DNA from: Martinezella lusitana
GTDB taxonomy: Bacteria; Pseudomonadota; Alphaproteobacteria; Rhizobiales; Rhizobiaceae
Direction: 5' to 3'
Length of the DNA stretch: 64,000 bases
Assembly (NCBI RefSeq): GCF_900094565.1
Contig: NZ_FMAF01000013.1
Coordinates: forward strand, 1-64,000
Shown here in pieces: positions 50,009-59,313 of the stretch. The stretch's first letter is position 1. Each line of letters starts with the position of its first letter. Made by a program: the position numbers and the translations under genes. Under the pieces are notes generated by a model. It did not search any database, was not told where the DNA came from, and saw nothing but the letters and a program-made list of their open reading frames with translations.

Positions 50009-51051
50009 TATTCGCTCCCTTCCTTTCGGGCGGCTGTTATTTTCAAAATTTCCTCGCCAATGGCGTTCAGCGGAAACTGTTGTTCGACGGCACCAAGCTC
50101 GTAGGCGACCCTCGGCATCCCGTAGACCACGCAGGTCTTTTCATTCTGGCCGATGGTGCGCGCGCCGGCATGACGCATCTTGAGAAGACCGGAGGCGCCG
50201 TCGCGCCCCATGCCGGTCAGGATCACGCCGACGGCATTGCGGCCCGCCAGTTCGGCGACGGAATCAAAGAGCACGTCGACGGAAGGGCGATGGCCATTCA
50301 CCGGCCCACCGTCTGCCAGACGGCAATGGGGTGCCGAAGCGTTGGCGACCCGCAGGTGCCTTTCGCCGCCGGGCGCCAGATAGATCTTGCCTATTTCAAG
50401 CCGTGCCCCGTCGGTCGCCTCCTCCACGACAGGCGCACAGAGGCGGTTCAGCCGCTCGGCAAAGCTGCGCGTGAAGCTCGGAGGCATATGCTGGGTGATG
50501 ACGGTCGGCGGGCAGTTGGCCGGAAATTTCTGCAGCACGTTGATCAATGCCTCGACGCCGCCGGTGGACGAGCCGATGGCGACGATCTTGCGGCCGACGC
50601 GGAAATCGGCAACGGCCGGCGGCGGCGTACGGCTGGCGGCGGGCTTGACATATTGCCGCTGCGAGCGGGCGGCGGCCTTCACCTTCTCCGCCAGGTCGCC
50701 GAAGGGGTGCGGCTCGCCCGGGGAGGGCTTTCCGACACAATCGAACGCACCGATTTCCAGCGCGGCGAGCGTCGCATCCGCCCCGCGATGTGTCATTGTG
50801 GATACCATGATGACCGGCATGGGCCGCAGCGTCATGATCTTTTCGAGAAAATCGAGGCCGTTCATGTTCGGCATCTCGATATCGAGCGTGACGACATCCG
50901 GATTGAGCGCCTTGATCGCAGCGCGTGCTTCAAGAGCATCGCCGGCCTGACCGATGACGTCGACCTCCGGATCGGAGCGCAGTACAGCGGTGATCAGGCC
51001 ACGCATGGTCGGGGAATCGTCGACCACGAGAACACGGGCAGCGGCGCTCAT
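50008..51051 (-). CDS. cheB: Receptor methylesterase CheB
   Basis: 347 residues. Receiver domain with phosphoacceptor D57 (DVVTLDIEMPNMNGLDFLEK), linker, then the methylesterase domain with catalytic Ser in KIVAIGSSTGGVEALINVLQ, His in ITQHMPPSFTRSFAERLNRL and Asp in VGVILTGMGRDGASGLLKM. It removes methyl groups from receptors after phosphorylation by CheA. It overlaps cheR by four bases. Confidence 0.97.
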   Translation of the reverse strand: MSAAARVLVVDDSPTMRGLITAVLRSDPEVDVIGQAGDALEARAAIKALNPDVVTLDIEMPNMNGLDFLEKIMTLRPMPVIMVSTMTHRGADATLAALEIGAFDCVGKPSPGEPHPFGDLAEKVKAAARSQRQYVKPAASRTPPPAVADFRVGRKIVAIGSSTGGVEALINVLQKFPANCPPTVITQHMPPSFTRSFAERLNRLCAPVVEEATDGARLEIGKIYLAPGGERHLRVANASAPHCRLADGGPVNGHRPSVDVLFDSVAELAGRNAVGVILTGMGRDGASGLLKMRHAGARTIGQNEKTCVVYGMPRVAYELGAVEQQFPLNAIGEEILKITAARKEGSE

Positions 51052-51956
51052 GACTTTCTCCCCGCGTTTTTACCGAGATAGCGGTAGGTCGTAATGCCGA
51101 CATTGTCGAAGAGATGTTTCGCCTCGCCGGCAACCCGCTCGGAATGGCCGATATAGAGGTGGCCGCCCTCCTGCAGCTGTCCGGCAAAGCGCGACCAGAT
51201 CTTCACCTGTGTCGGTTCGTCGAAATAGATGACGACGTTGCGGCAGAAGATGACGTCGAAGGCACCCTTGAGGGGCCACTGCGCCATCAGGTTCAGCTCG
51301 TTGTAGGTGATCAGCCGCTTGACGCGATCGTCGATCTGGAACTTGCGTCGCCCCTGAACATCAACATCCTGGAACCATTGCTTGCGCATGGCAGGCGAGA
51401 TCGTCTCGAGGGCTGCTTCGTCATAGGCGCCTGCGCGGGCCAGACTGAGGATCTTGGGGTCGATATCCGTCGCCAGAATCTTGAAATCGAAGTCCGCGGC
51501 ATTCGGCATGAGCGCCAGAACCGTCAATGCTATCGAATAGGGCTCCTGCCCGTCGGAACAGGCAGCCGACCAGATCCGCACACGGCCTCCGGCCTTGGCG
51601 CGGGCGAGGAGACCAGGCAGAACCTCATCGCGAAGATGATCGAAATGATGATTTTCCCGGAAGAAACGGGTGAAATTGGTCGTCAGATGCGACAGCATCT
51701 CGCGCCGTGCAGCGCTTCCCGCCGGAGAGGAAACCAGCAGGCAATAGTCTCTGAAGCCCCGCAGGCCCAGCGCACGAATATGCTTCGACAGCCGTGAATA
51801 GACCAGCGACGCCTTGCTTTCGTTGAGGGAAATGCCCGCATCCGCATAGATCATGGCGGCGATCTCGGCGAGATCGCGCCGGGTCAGCGGATATTCGCCG
51901 CTGGCCAGGACCTCGTCTGGCGATGCCTTGAGATCTATTGCTCCCATCACGCTCAT
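51048..51956 (-). CDS. cheR: Receptor methyltransferase CheR
   Basis: 302 residues. N-terminal helical domain (GISLNESKASLVYSRLSKHI) and SAM-binding domain: TTNFTRFFRENHHFDHLRDE, VRIWSAACSDGQEPYSIALT, ILATDIDPKILSLARAGAYD, FDVIFCRNVVIYFD, LYIGHSERV. Adds methyl groups to receptor glutamates. It overlaps cheW and cheB by four bases on each side. Confidence 0.97.
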   Translation of the reverse strand: MSVMGAIDLKASPDEVLASGEYPLTRRDLAEIAAMIYADAGISLNESKASLVYSRLSKHIRALGLRGFRDYCLLVSSPAGSAARREMLSHLTTNFTRFFRENHHFDHLRDEVLPGLLARAKAGGRVRIWSAACSDGQEPYSIALTVLALMPNAADFDFKILATDIDPKILSLARAGAYDEAALETISPAMRKQWFQDVDVQGRRKFQIDDRVKRLITYNELNLMAQWPLKGAFDVIFCRNVVIYFDEPTQVKIWSRFAGQLQEGGHLYIGHSERVAGEAKHLFDNVGITTYRYLGKNAGRKS

Positions 51957-52420
51957 GCAGCTTCGCTTTCGTTTTCAGGAAACAGGGCTTCCAGTTCGAT
52001 CAGGCAGATCATGCGGCGCTCGATTGCGACGATGCCGCGCGCGAACTGCCGCTCATGGTCCGAGGAGACTTCCGGTGTCGGTTGGATATTGTCGGTCGTG
52101 ATCGTCAGTATGTCGGACACGGCGTCGACCAGAAGGCCGACGACCTTTCGCTTGACCTGCGCCACGATGATGACATGCCGCGCAGTCAGTTCCGCACGCT
52201 TCATGCCGAGCCGGGCCGAGAGATCGACGATCGGCAGCACCGCGCCACGCAGGTTGATGACGCCAAGCATGTAGGCAGGTGCATGCGGCATCGCTGTAGC
52301 CGGTGTCCAGCCGCGAATTTCGCGAACCGACATGATGGCGATGCAAAATTCCTGGTCGCCGATCCGGAAGGCGATCAGCTCGCGGTCTTCCCGGGTCAGG
52401 TTCTTGACGGCATAGGACAT
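51953..52420 (-). CDS. cheW: Chemotaxis adaptor CheW
   Basis: 155 residues, SH3-like adaptor joining receptors to CheA: ELIAFRIGDQEFCIAIMSVR, EIRGWTPATAMPHAPAYMLG, VINLRGAVLPIVDLSARLGM. It follows cheA by four bases and overlaps cheR by four. Confidence 0.97.
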   Translation of the reverse strand: MSYAVKNLTREDRELIAFRIGDQEFCIAIMSVREIRGWTPATAMPHAPAYMLGVINLRGAVLPIVDLSARLGMKRAELTARHVIIVAQVKRKVVGLLVDAVSDILTITTDNIQPTPEVSSDHERQFARGIVAIERRMICLIELEALFPENESEAA

Positions 52421-52424
52421 AGAC

Positions 52425-54710
52425 TTACCCCACCGCTGCGTAAGACATCTCGGCCTTCAGCGACTGGCCACGCGAAGCGCCGACCACCGCATCGACATCG
52501 AGGATCAAGGCGACGCGGCCATCGCCGAGGATGGTCGCGGCCGCAATGCCGGGCACATGCGTATAATTGGCTTCAAGGCTCTTGATGACGACCTGACGCT
52601 GACCCTGAATGGCATCGACCATGAGCGCACGCTGACCGCCGCCTTCCGATTCGACCAGCAGTGCGACACCCTCGACCGGATTGGCCTGTGTGGCGCGGAA
52701 ATTCAGGATGCGCCCGACATCGACCAACGGGCAGAAGCTGTTGCGGATCGAGATCAGGCGATGGTTCGCGCCGAAGGAATGGATGGCGGCGGCCTCCGGC
52801 TGCAGCGTCTCGACGATCGCGGTCAGCGGCACGACCAGGGTCTGGCCGGCAACCGTCACCACCATGCCGTCGAGGACGGCAAGCGTCAGCGGCAGGCTCA
52901 TGGTGAAGACCGAGCCCTGCCCCGGCTTGGAGGTGATGTTGATGCGGCCGCCGAGCGCCTGGATCGAGCGCTTGACCACGTCCATGCCGACACCACGTCC
53001 CGAGATGTCGGAAATTTTGTCGGCGGTCGAAAAGCCTGGCAGGAAGATCAGGTTGTCGATCTCCTCGTCGGAAAGATTGGCGTCGGCCGCGATCAGATCA
53101 TTGTCGATGGCCTTCTGGCGCACCTTTTCGCGGTTGATGCCGGCGCCGTCGTCGGCAAGCTCGATCAGGATGCGGCCCGAACGGTGCTTTGCCGTCAGGC
53201 GGACGGTGCCTTCCGGGTTCTTGCCGAGCGTCTCGCGCTTTTCAGGGGTTTCGATGCCGTGGTCGACGGCATTGCGGATCATGTGGGTCAGCGGTTCGGC
53301 GAGCTTGTCGATGACTGTCTTGTCGACCTCGGTGTTCTCGCCCTCGGTGATCAGACGGATCGACTTGCCCGTCATGTCGGCGATTTCGCGCACGATACGC
53401 GACATGCGCTGGAACACCGGCTTCACCGGCTGGGCGCGGATCGCCATGACGCTGTCCTGGATCTCGCGGGTGAGCTGCTGCAGCTCTTCGAGGCCCATGT
53501 TGATCGAGGACGTGCCATTGTTGTCGTTTTCGATGACGCTCTGGGACAGCATGGCCTGGTTGATGACGAGCTCACCCACCAGGTTGATCAGTCGATCGAC
53601 GCGGTCGAGGTCGACGCGAATGGTCTGTCCCGCAGCGGCGGCAGCGCTGTTCTGCGCGGCGGCGGCGTTGGCAGCGGCGGCAGCGGCCAGGGCCGCTTCC
53701 TTCTTTTCGACGCGAGCGGCGACAGCGGCAAGCTGGGTAACGTTGCTGGCGGTTTCAGCCGCCGCAACGGCCGCGGCCGCATCGCTCTTCGGCAGCGGTG
53801 CTTCCTCGATCGGCTCGGCTTCCGGCTCGGTGCTCTCCTCATCGAGGATGGAAAGATCGAAGGGCACCGGCACCATCGGCAATTCTTCGTTACCGGAAGG
53901 CCCGGCGGCATCTTCGACCTGCCGGACATCAAGGTCGCAATCCCATTCGGCAAATTCGAAGACGGTGCGAATGGCATCCTCGCCCTTGTCCGTCTTGATC
54001 GAGATCGTCCACTTGAAATAGGCCGCTTCCGGATCGAGTTCGGGAAGACCCGGCAACTCATCTACGTCGCAATAGATGCTCATCTCGCCCAAGCGCGCGA
54101 GATCGCGCAGCAGCAGCGTGGCATCGTTGCCCTTGGCGTAGAGATCGGAGCGCGGGCGGAAGCTCACTTCGTATTCCGGTACGGCGCCAGCGGCCTCGTC
54201 GGCACCGAAGTCATCATCGAAGCTGAAGGGGATCGGCTGGAAGCCGCTGTCATCCGTCGGCGCGGGCGCGGGTGTGGCGGCCTTCGGAGCCGCCTCGGCG
54301 ACAACAGCGGCGGATGGTGCCGGCAGGACACCGTGCGCCAGCGCCTCCAGCTCCTTGACCAGGCCCCGGCTGCGCGCCTGATCGACACTGCCGCCGTCGC
54401 GGGCGGCATTGGTCAGGTCGGCCAGAACGTCGGCGGCCTTGAGCATGACCTTCAAGACATCCTGAGTCGGCTCCAGCTTGTTGGATCGAACGCAATCGAG
54501 CGTGGTCTCGAAGACGTGGGCGAATGCGACCAGATCGTCCAGACCGAAGGCCCCCGCCCCACCCTTGATGGAATGAACAGCTCGGAATACGGCATTGACG
54601 GTTTCCGGGTCGCGGTCGCCATCATTCATTTTCAGGAGACCGGATTCCAGTTCGGCGAGTTGCTCTTCGCACTCCTGGAAGAAAATCTCTTTGATTTCGT
54701 TCATATCCAT
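52425..54710 (-). CDS. cheA: Chemotaxis histidine kinase CheA
   Basis: 761 residues. P1 domain with phosphorylated H46 (VFRAVHSIKGGAGAFGLDDL), a variable P2 region where CheS can bind, a very Ala-rich linker near 325-360, P3 dimer helices, P4 ATPase (PLTHMIRNAVDHGIETPEKR, IELADDGAGINREKVRQKAI, ISGRGVGMDVVKRSIQALGG) and the CheW-like P5. Cytoplasmic kinase of the receptor arrays, phosphorylating CheY1, CheY2 and CheB. The linker is encoded by GCC/GCG-rich DNA. It follows cheY1 by 16 bases. Confidence 0.97.
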   Translation of the reverse strand: MDMNEIKEIFFQECEEQLAELESGLLKMNDGDRDPETVNAVFRAVHSIKGGAGAFGLDDLVAFAHVFETTLDCVRSNKLEPTQDVLKVMLKAADVLADLTNAARDGGSVDQARSRGLVKELEALAHGVLPAPSAAVVAEAAPKAATPAPAPTDDSGFQPIPFSFDDDFGADEAAGAVPEYEVSFRPRSDLYAKGNDATLLLRDLARLGEMSIYCDVDELPGLPELDPEAAYFKWTISIKTDKGEDAIRTVFEFAEWDCDLDVRQVEDAAGPSGNEELPMVPVPFDLSILDEESTEPEAEPIEEAPLPKSDAAAAVAAAETASNVTQLAAVAARVEKKEAALAAAAAANAAAAQNSAAAAAGQTIRVDLDRVDRLINLVGELVINQAMLSQSVIENDNNGTSSINMGLEELQQLTREIQDSVMAIRAQPVKPVFQRMSRIVREIADMTGKSIRLITEGENTEVDKTVIDKLAEPLTHMIRNAVDHGIETPEKRETLGKNPEGTVRLTAKHRSGRILIELADDGAGINREKVRQKAIDNDLIAADANLSDEEIDNLIFLPGFSTADKISDISGRGVGMDVVKRSIQALGGRINITSKPGQGSVFTMSLPLTLAVLDGMVVTVAGQTLVVPLTAIVETLQPEAAAIHSFGANHRLISIRNSFCPLVDVGRILNFRATQANPVEGVALLVESEGGGQRALMVDAIQGQRQVVIKSLEANYTHVPGIAAATILGDGRVALILDVDAVVGASRGQSLKAEMSYAAVG

Positions 54711-54726
54711 GAGGGGTGAATCCTGT

Positions 54727-55092
54727 TTAAGCGGTTACACGCTCGATGGCATCGATCAGCTTGGCGGGATCGAACGGCTTGACGATCCAGCCGGTCGCAC
54801 CGGCCTGGCGGGCACGGTTCTTCTTTTCAGCATCGCTCTCGGTCGTCAGCACGAGGATCGGAACGGCGCGGTATTTGTCGTTGCGGCGCACGCCCTCGAT
54901 GAAGCCGAACCCGTCGAGGCGCGGCATGTTGATGTCGGTGACGATGACGTCCGGGTTGGCTTCTTCCAGAATCTCCAGGCCCTCGACACCGTCTTCGGCC
55001 TGAATGGTCTCGAAGCCCGCATTGTTGAGGGTGACGAGAAGCATGTTTCGAATGGTCCGTGAGTCATCCACGGTCAGAACTTTTTTCTTCAT
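54727..55092 (-). CDS. cheY1: Response regulator CheY1
   Basis: 121 residues, receiver domain: KVLTVDDSRTIRNMLLVTLN, phosphoacceptor D53 in DVIVTDINMPRLDGFGFIEG, ILVLTTESDAEKKNRARQAG with Thr, and the conserved Lys in WIVKPFDPAKL. In S. meliloti CheY1 drains phosphate from CheA, aided by CheS. It overlaps cheS by four bases. Confidence 0.94.
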   Translation of the reverse strand: MKKKVLTVDDSRTIRNMLLVTLNNAGFETIQAEDGVEGLEILEEANPDVIVTDINMPRLDGFGFIEGVRRNDKYRAVPILVLTTESDAEKKNRARQAGATGWIVKPFDPAKLIDAIERVTA

Positions 55093-55385
55093 TGCCGGAT
55101 CTCCTTGGCAAGCAGATGGGAGATATCCACCCCGATCACCTGCATCGTTTTCTGAAATGCGTCCGACACCTTGGAGAAAGTGAAGGACAGCTTGTCTTCA
55201 TTCCACGTCTTGGCAGCGGCCATGATGACCTGAACGCACAGGGCCCCGATCCTCTCGACGCCGGACGCATCAATCACGACATTGCTGCCGCGCAACCCCA
55301 TCAACTTGCCGCGAAGTGCCGCGGCCTCGTTGAGGTCCAGCACCGCGGCCAGACTGACTGCCTTTTCGCTTTTCCTACTCCGCAT
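55089..55385 (-). CDS. cheS: CheS-like STAS-domain protein
   Basis: 98 residues from ATG at 55385 (AAGGA nine bases upstream), about the size of S. meliloti CheS. STAS-type core: LAAVLDLNEAAALRGKLMGL, RGSNVVIDASGVERIGALCV, QVIMAAAKTW. CheS binds the P2 region of CheA and speeds dephosphorylation through CheY1. It lies between icpA and cheY1, the standard position. Confidence 0.85.
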   Translation of the reverse strand: MRSRKSEKAVSLAAVLDLNEAAALRGKLMGLRGSNVVIDASGVERIGALCVQVIMAAAKTWNEDKLSFTFSKVSDAFQKTMQVIGVDISHLLAKEIRQ

Positions 55386-55448
55386 CGCTTCATTCCTTAG
55401 TTGTCTGAAATCGGGCCTGACGGCCCGCATGCGCATAAAACAGAGACA

Positions 55449-57233
55449 TCAATAGGCATTCCGCTCGCCTCCCAGGCCGATCCTGCGAAGCGGAAAATCG
55501 AATTCGGACACATCGTCCTCATCCCGCCGGGCAACGAACTCGTCGCGACCGGGAAGCTGGCGCTGGCGCGCGGCCGCCACCTGCACCGGCGCGGCAGCAT
55601 GGCGCCGTTCGCGTTCGATGCGGAATTCACGGATCGTCCGGCCAAGCTCGACGACGACGGTCTGCAAATGATCGGCACCTTCGTGCGCGCGGCTTGCAAG
55701 GCTTTCCCCCGCAGCGGCGCGTTGGCTGAAGCCCCCGATATCGGTCGTGACCGAATGCAGGCCGACGGCCTGCTCATCGCTGGCCGTCGCGATCCCGGAG
55801 ATGACGTCATTGATGTCGGTCACCTGGCGAACGATGCTGCCGATCGCGTCCTGCGTACGGCCGACCATCTGCACGCCGGCATCCACCTGTGCCTTGGTGC
55901 CGGTCACCAGAACCTTTATCTCGCGGGCGGCATCGGCGGAACGCTGCGCCAGGGCGCGAACTTCCTGCGCGACAACGGCAAAACCGCGACCGCTGTCGCC
56001 GGCGCGGGCGGCTTCGATGCCGGCATTCAGGGCGAGCAGATTGGTTTGGAAGGCGATCTCGTCGATGACACCGATGATCTGACCGATCTTTTCGGCCGAG
56101 GTCTCGATATCCGACATGGCCGATATGGCCTGGCCGACAATCCGGCCACTGTCTTCCGCAGCCACCCGGGTAGAAGCGGCGGCGCGTTCGGCCGAGCGCG
56201 TATTGGCCGCATTGCCACGCACCTGATCGGCCAGTTCAGCGAGCTGCCGCGCGGACGCTGCAAGCCCTTGCGACTGTTCTGCCGAAGCCTCGGCGAAGGA
56301 TCTGGATGCGCGGGCGATGGCGTCCGTTGCGGTCTCCGCCGCCTGAACACCACCGGACAGAGCGGCAAATTGCTGCTGGATGTCGTCGAGAGCTGCGTTC
56401 AGGGCCTCGGCCACTTCCGCATAGGCTTTGGGACAATCCATGGGCAGGCGAACCGTCAGGTCGCGCACGGCAAGACCGTTGACGACTTCCGCAATGAGGT
56501 CGGCCGCCTCGGCGCGATCGGCAGCCCGCTGCTCGGCAAGCGCGCGCTGGTGGCCGACACGCAATTCATTGAACCGAAGCGACACCGCAATCTCGACATC
56601 CACCATGACGAGGCGAATGACGGCGGCGACGAGCTCGCTCAGTTCCCGGGCACGACGTTTGCTTCCCGGCAGGATGGCGCGGGCGCCCATCTCGTCGATG
56701 ATGCCGGCAAGCATATGCTCCAGAACCACCCCGTGGCCCGCGACATGCCAGCGCGGATCGAGCCCCATCTTGCTTTCGCTGTCGGAGAGAACCTTGACAC
56801 GCTCGGCATAGAGACTGTCGAAGCGCGCATCCGTCAGCACGTCCCAATGCGAGGTTTGCAGATCCTGAAGCCGTTGGAGCTGGCTTTCACTCGTAAAATT
56901 GCGGGCGGCGTCCGGAAAGCTTTGGAACCGATGGAAGAGATCGCGAAGGCCAGCCTTGAGATGAGCTTCGAGCATCGGTCGGTTGCGGCGCAAGGTTTCG
57001 CATTGTCCGGCGTCGAGGCCAGCAAAACGCAAGCGGTCGCGAAGGCTGCCAGCCTGCGCCCTACCTGCCTGATCTGACGGCGAATCCTGCGCCAAAATCG
57101 TCCTCGCAACTGCCGCGCGCCCAAGCGCTGGCGAAACCGCTGATGATCCGCGCCGGACGCTATGAGGAGGCGAGAAAGGGGCCCTTAGCCTTCGATCGTG
57201 TGATCTAGGCGCTGAAGCTCGCTCGTTCATCAA
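55449..57233 (-). CDS. icpA: IcpA, soluble chemoreceptor with protoglobin-like N-terminal domain
   Basis: 594 residues as drawn; the first 55-60 are basic and low in conservation, so the true start may be further in. Residues about 65-215 look like a protoglobin/HemAT domain (AGLDAGQCETLRRNRPMLEA, LYAERVKVLSDSESKMGLDP). A HAMP-like stretch (LAVRDLTVRLPMDCPKAYAE) and the MCP signalling hairpin (IGQIIGVIDEIAFQTNLLAL, NAGIEAARAGDSGRGFAVVA, EVRALAQRSADAAREI) follow. No membrane helix, so it is cytoplasmic. The residue aligned with the heme-proximal His appears to be E153. First gene of the chemotaxis operon; the 308-base upstream gap has two GGTTAAT half-sites. Confidence 0.88.
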   Translation of the reverse strand: MMNERASAPRSHDRRLRAPFSPPHSVRRGSSAVSPALGRAAVARTILAQDSPSDQAGRAQAGSLRDRLRFAGLDAGQCETLRRNRPMLEAHLKAGLRDLFHRFQSFPDAARNFTSESQLQRLQDLQTSHWDVLTDARFDSLYAERVKVLSDSESKMGLDPRWHVAGHGVVLEHMLAGIIDEMGARAILPGSKRRARELSELVAAVIRLVMVDVEIAVSLRFNELRVGHQRALAEQRAADRAEAADLIAEVVNGLAVRDLTVRLPMDCPKAYAEVAEALNAALDDIQQQFAALSGGVQAAETATDAIARASRSFAEASAEQSQGLAASARQLAELADQVRGNAANTRSAERAAASTRVAAEDSGRIVGQAISAMSDIETSAEKIGQIIGVIDEIAFQTNLLALNAGIEAARAGDSGRGFAVVAQEVRALAQRSADAAREIKVLVTGTKAQVDAGVQMVGRTQDAIGSIVRQVTDINDVISGIATASDEQAVGLHSVTTDIGGFSQRAAAGESLASRAHEGADHLQTVVVELGRTIREFRIERERRHAAAPVQVAAARQRQLPGRDEFVARRDEDDVSEFDFPLRRIGLGGERNAY

Positions 57234-57541
57234 AGTCTTTTGCGGACCTGTCTGATGAGATGGATACCGGATCTACACGGTACGGCGGGGCGGCTTCATG
57301 CCTGGTGAGAACGAGTCACAATTTTCCCATTCCGACGTTCAAGCTCAATGTTTATGGTTAATTCCTTGCCCGAAGGTTAATGACATCACGCCGAGCGTCC
57401 TGTTTCGAATAGCCCTAATTTAGCGATGCGCTTCATGAACGTTCAGCCGACTGAAAAAAGCTGCCGATCGCAAGTCACGAGCAAGCTTCATGCCCTACTG
57501 CTGAAGGCATAGACACCTTCGATGTCGATACGGAGAGAGCA

Positions 57542-57655
57542 ATGATTGTTCTTGGTTTGACCGCTTCGCTGATGGCCAGCCTGACGCTAGCGGCGTTCAT
57601 GCTTCTATGCCGCATAGAACAGGCGCGCGGCAAGACCGCATCTCGCGTCCTTTAG
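57542..57655 (+). CDS. Possible 37-residue membrane peptide
   Basis: ATG at 57542 with GGAGAG six bases upstream, running to TAG at 57655. The peptide begins IVLGLTASLMASLTLAAFML, a complete hydrophobic helix, and ends with a basic tail (CRIEQARGKTASRVL), giving N-out/C-in topology by the positive-inside rule. It lies alone between divergent icpA and the GT39-like gene. No family recognised; it could be chance, but the ribosome site and composition are better than expected for noise. The following gap to 57816 shows nothing further. Confidence 0.4.
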   Translation: MIVLGLTASLMASLTLAAFMLLCRIEQARGKTASRVL

Positions 57656-57816
57656 GGAAGACCTACCCGGTATCTCGGACGCAAAAATCGGCCGCGGAGC
57701 CTTTTGGAGGCGGCGGCAACGGGCGTCTCGCCATCTTTCCCGGCCGTCGGGAGCTAGCATTGAGCTTGATAGTTCCGTATTAAGCCCCACGACCCGGCAC
57801 CGAGATCCATCAGTCA

Positions 57817-59313
57817 ATGCCCGATACGACCCATTCCCGAACAGACACCCAGAAACTTTCGCTGGGGCTCGGTCTTGCAATCATCTTCGGTGTCACGCTT
57901 TGGCGCGTGATCATGTTGCTGCTCAACAGGACGGACCTGTTCGTCGACGAGGCGCAATATTGGTTCTGGGGTCAGAACCTGGACTTCGGCTATTATTCCA
58001 AGCCGCCGATGATCGCCTGGGTCATCCGCTTCTTCAACACCATATCGGGATCGGATTCGACATTCTGGATCCGCGTATCGGCGCCGCTCTTTCATCTCGC
58101 CACCGCCCTGATGCTGATGCGCACGACACGGCGGCTGATCGACGGAGACGCCGGGCGCGATATCGAGCCCTGGGTCGGCGTGATCTTCATCACCCTGCCT
58201 GCCGCCTCGCTCTCGGCCGTGCTGGTATCGACAGACACGATCCAGATCCTGTTCGTGACAATTGCGATCTGGGCTTTTCTCGGCCTCACGAAGCGCTCCT
58301 CTGTTCTCGAGGCGCTGATCCTGGGTATCAGCCTCGGCATAGCCTTTCTGACCAAATATTCGGTACTCTTCCTGCTGCCGGGCGTCGGCATCGCCATGCT
58401 GACGCTGCGCTCCGCCCGCATCGCCTGGCGCGACGTCGCAATCGCTGCCATTGCGGGCGCCATCGTCGTTGCGCCCAATCTGTGGTGGAACGTCACCCAT
58501 GGAGCGGCGACCGTGCGCCATACGCAAACCATCGCCCATTGGGGCACGGGCGGCGGCAACGGCGGGCTGCTGAAACATGTGTTGAGCGCACTCGGTTTCG
58601 TCGGGGCGCAGTTCGGCGTGGTCGGGCCGGTCGTCTTCTATGCCATGCTGTGGGCCGGGTGGCGGCTGATCCGGGGCCAGAGCGACGACCGGGAAAAGCT
58701 GCTGTTCTGGTTTTCCGTTCCGGTGGTGGCCCTGATCACCCTGCAGGCCCTTTTCGCCAAGGCCTATGCCAATTGGGCTGTTACCGCCTATGTCGCCGGC
58801 ATCATCCTCGCCGTCTGGCTGCTCTATCGGCTGACGAAAAAGGGATTGGTGACCTCATTGATCATCGGTGGCGTCGTTGCCTTCGTCATCCCGATCCTGA
58901 CTGTCTTCGCCTATGACATCAAGCTGCCCAACGGCGATCTGGTCATGAAGCGCTATATCGGCCGCAGCGCCATCAGCCTGGAAATCGCCGACATCGCAAC
59001 AATGGCGAAGACACCGGATATCGTCGGCGAAGACCGCGATATTCTCGCCGATCTCTTCTATACGCTGAAGGGCAAGCCGTTCCACATCTATGCGCGCAAC
59101 TTCGGCGGCTTCCCGAAAAGCTATTACGAGCAGAATTTCTCTCTTCCAGCGACCGTGACCGGCAGCGTGCTCTATGTCTCCGACGATCCGTTCGACTGTG
59201 TCGGGGGCCAAGCGGAGCTGATCAAGAGCTGGTCGCCCGATCTCGGTGACATGAAGGGAAAGACGCTCTACGCCTATCGCGTCCCGGCGAGCTGCCTGTC
59301 GCCCAAATCCTAG
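57817..59313 (+). CDS. GT39-like (PMT/ArnT superfamily) membrane glycosyltransferase
   Basis: 498 residues, about ten to twelve membrane helices. The N-terminal loop NRTDLFVDEAQYWFWGQNLD with Asp/Glu and GYYSKPPMIAWVIRFFN is the catalytic signature of the family (acidic residues, KPP motif). The periplasmic C-terminal domain starts near 375. Members transfer a sugar from a polyprenyl-phosphate donor to lipid A, a glycan or a protein in the periplasm. The stop codon lies within an intergenic repeat. No operon partner is evident; the acceptor is unknown. Confidence 0.88.
   Translation: MPDTTHSRTDTQKLSLGLGLAIIFGVTLWRVIMLLLNRTDLFVDEAQYWFWGQNLDFGYYSKPPMIAWVIRFFNTISGSDSTFWIRVSAPLFHLATALMLMRTTRRLIDGDAGRDIEPWVGVIFITLPAASLSAVLVSTDTIQILFVTIAIWAFLGLTKRSSVLEALILGISLGIAFLTKYSVLFLLPGVGIAMLTLRSARIAWRDVAIAAIAGAIVVAPNLWWNVTHGAATVRHTQTIAHWGTGGGNGGLLKHVLSALGFVGAQFGVVGPVVFYAMLWAGWRLIRGQSDDREKLLFWFSVPVVALITLQALFAKAYANWAVTAYVAGIILAVWLLYRLTKKGLVTSLIIGGVVAFVIPILTVFAYDIKLPNGDLVMKRYIGRSAISLEIADIATMAKTPDIVGEDRDILADLFYTLKGKPFHIYARNFGGFPKSYYEQNFSLPATVTGSVLYVSDDPFDCVGGQAELIKSWSPDLGDMKGKTLYAYRVPASCLSPKS

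Noticed and set aside
53640..53700. Ala-rich GCC/GCG tract in cheA as a possible frameshift or assembly error
   Set aside because: The reading frame stays open and the domains on both sides are in the same frame; it is an ordinary interdomain linker.
52557..54719. 720-codon open frame on the plus strand opposite cheA
   Set aside because: Low-complexity Gly/Arg/His/Asp translation with no domain; cheA on the minus strand is certain. Antisense open frames of this kind result from GC-rich codon usage.
57358..57380. Two GGTTAAT words upstream of icpA as a CtrA box
   Set aside because: The TTAA words are 15 bases apart, not seven, so they do not form the full CtrA motif; kept only as half-sites in the icpA entry.
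57435..57512. 25-codon frame starting ATGAACGTTCAG before the small membrane peptide
   Set aside because: No ribosome site upstream and no recognisable feature in the peptide.
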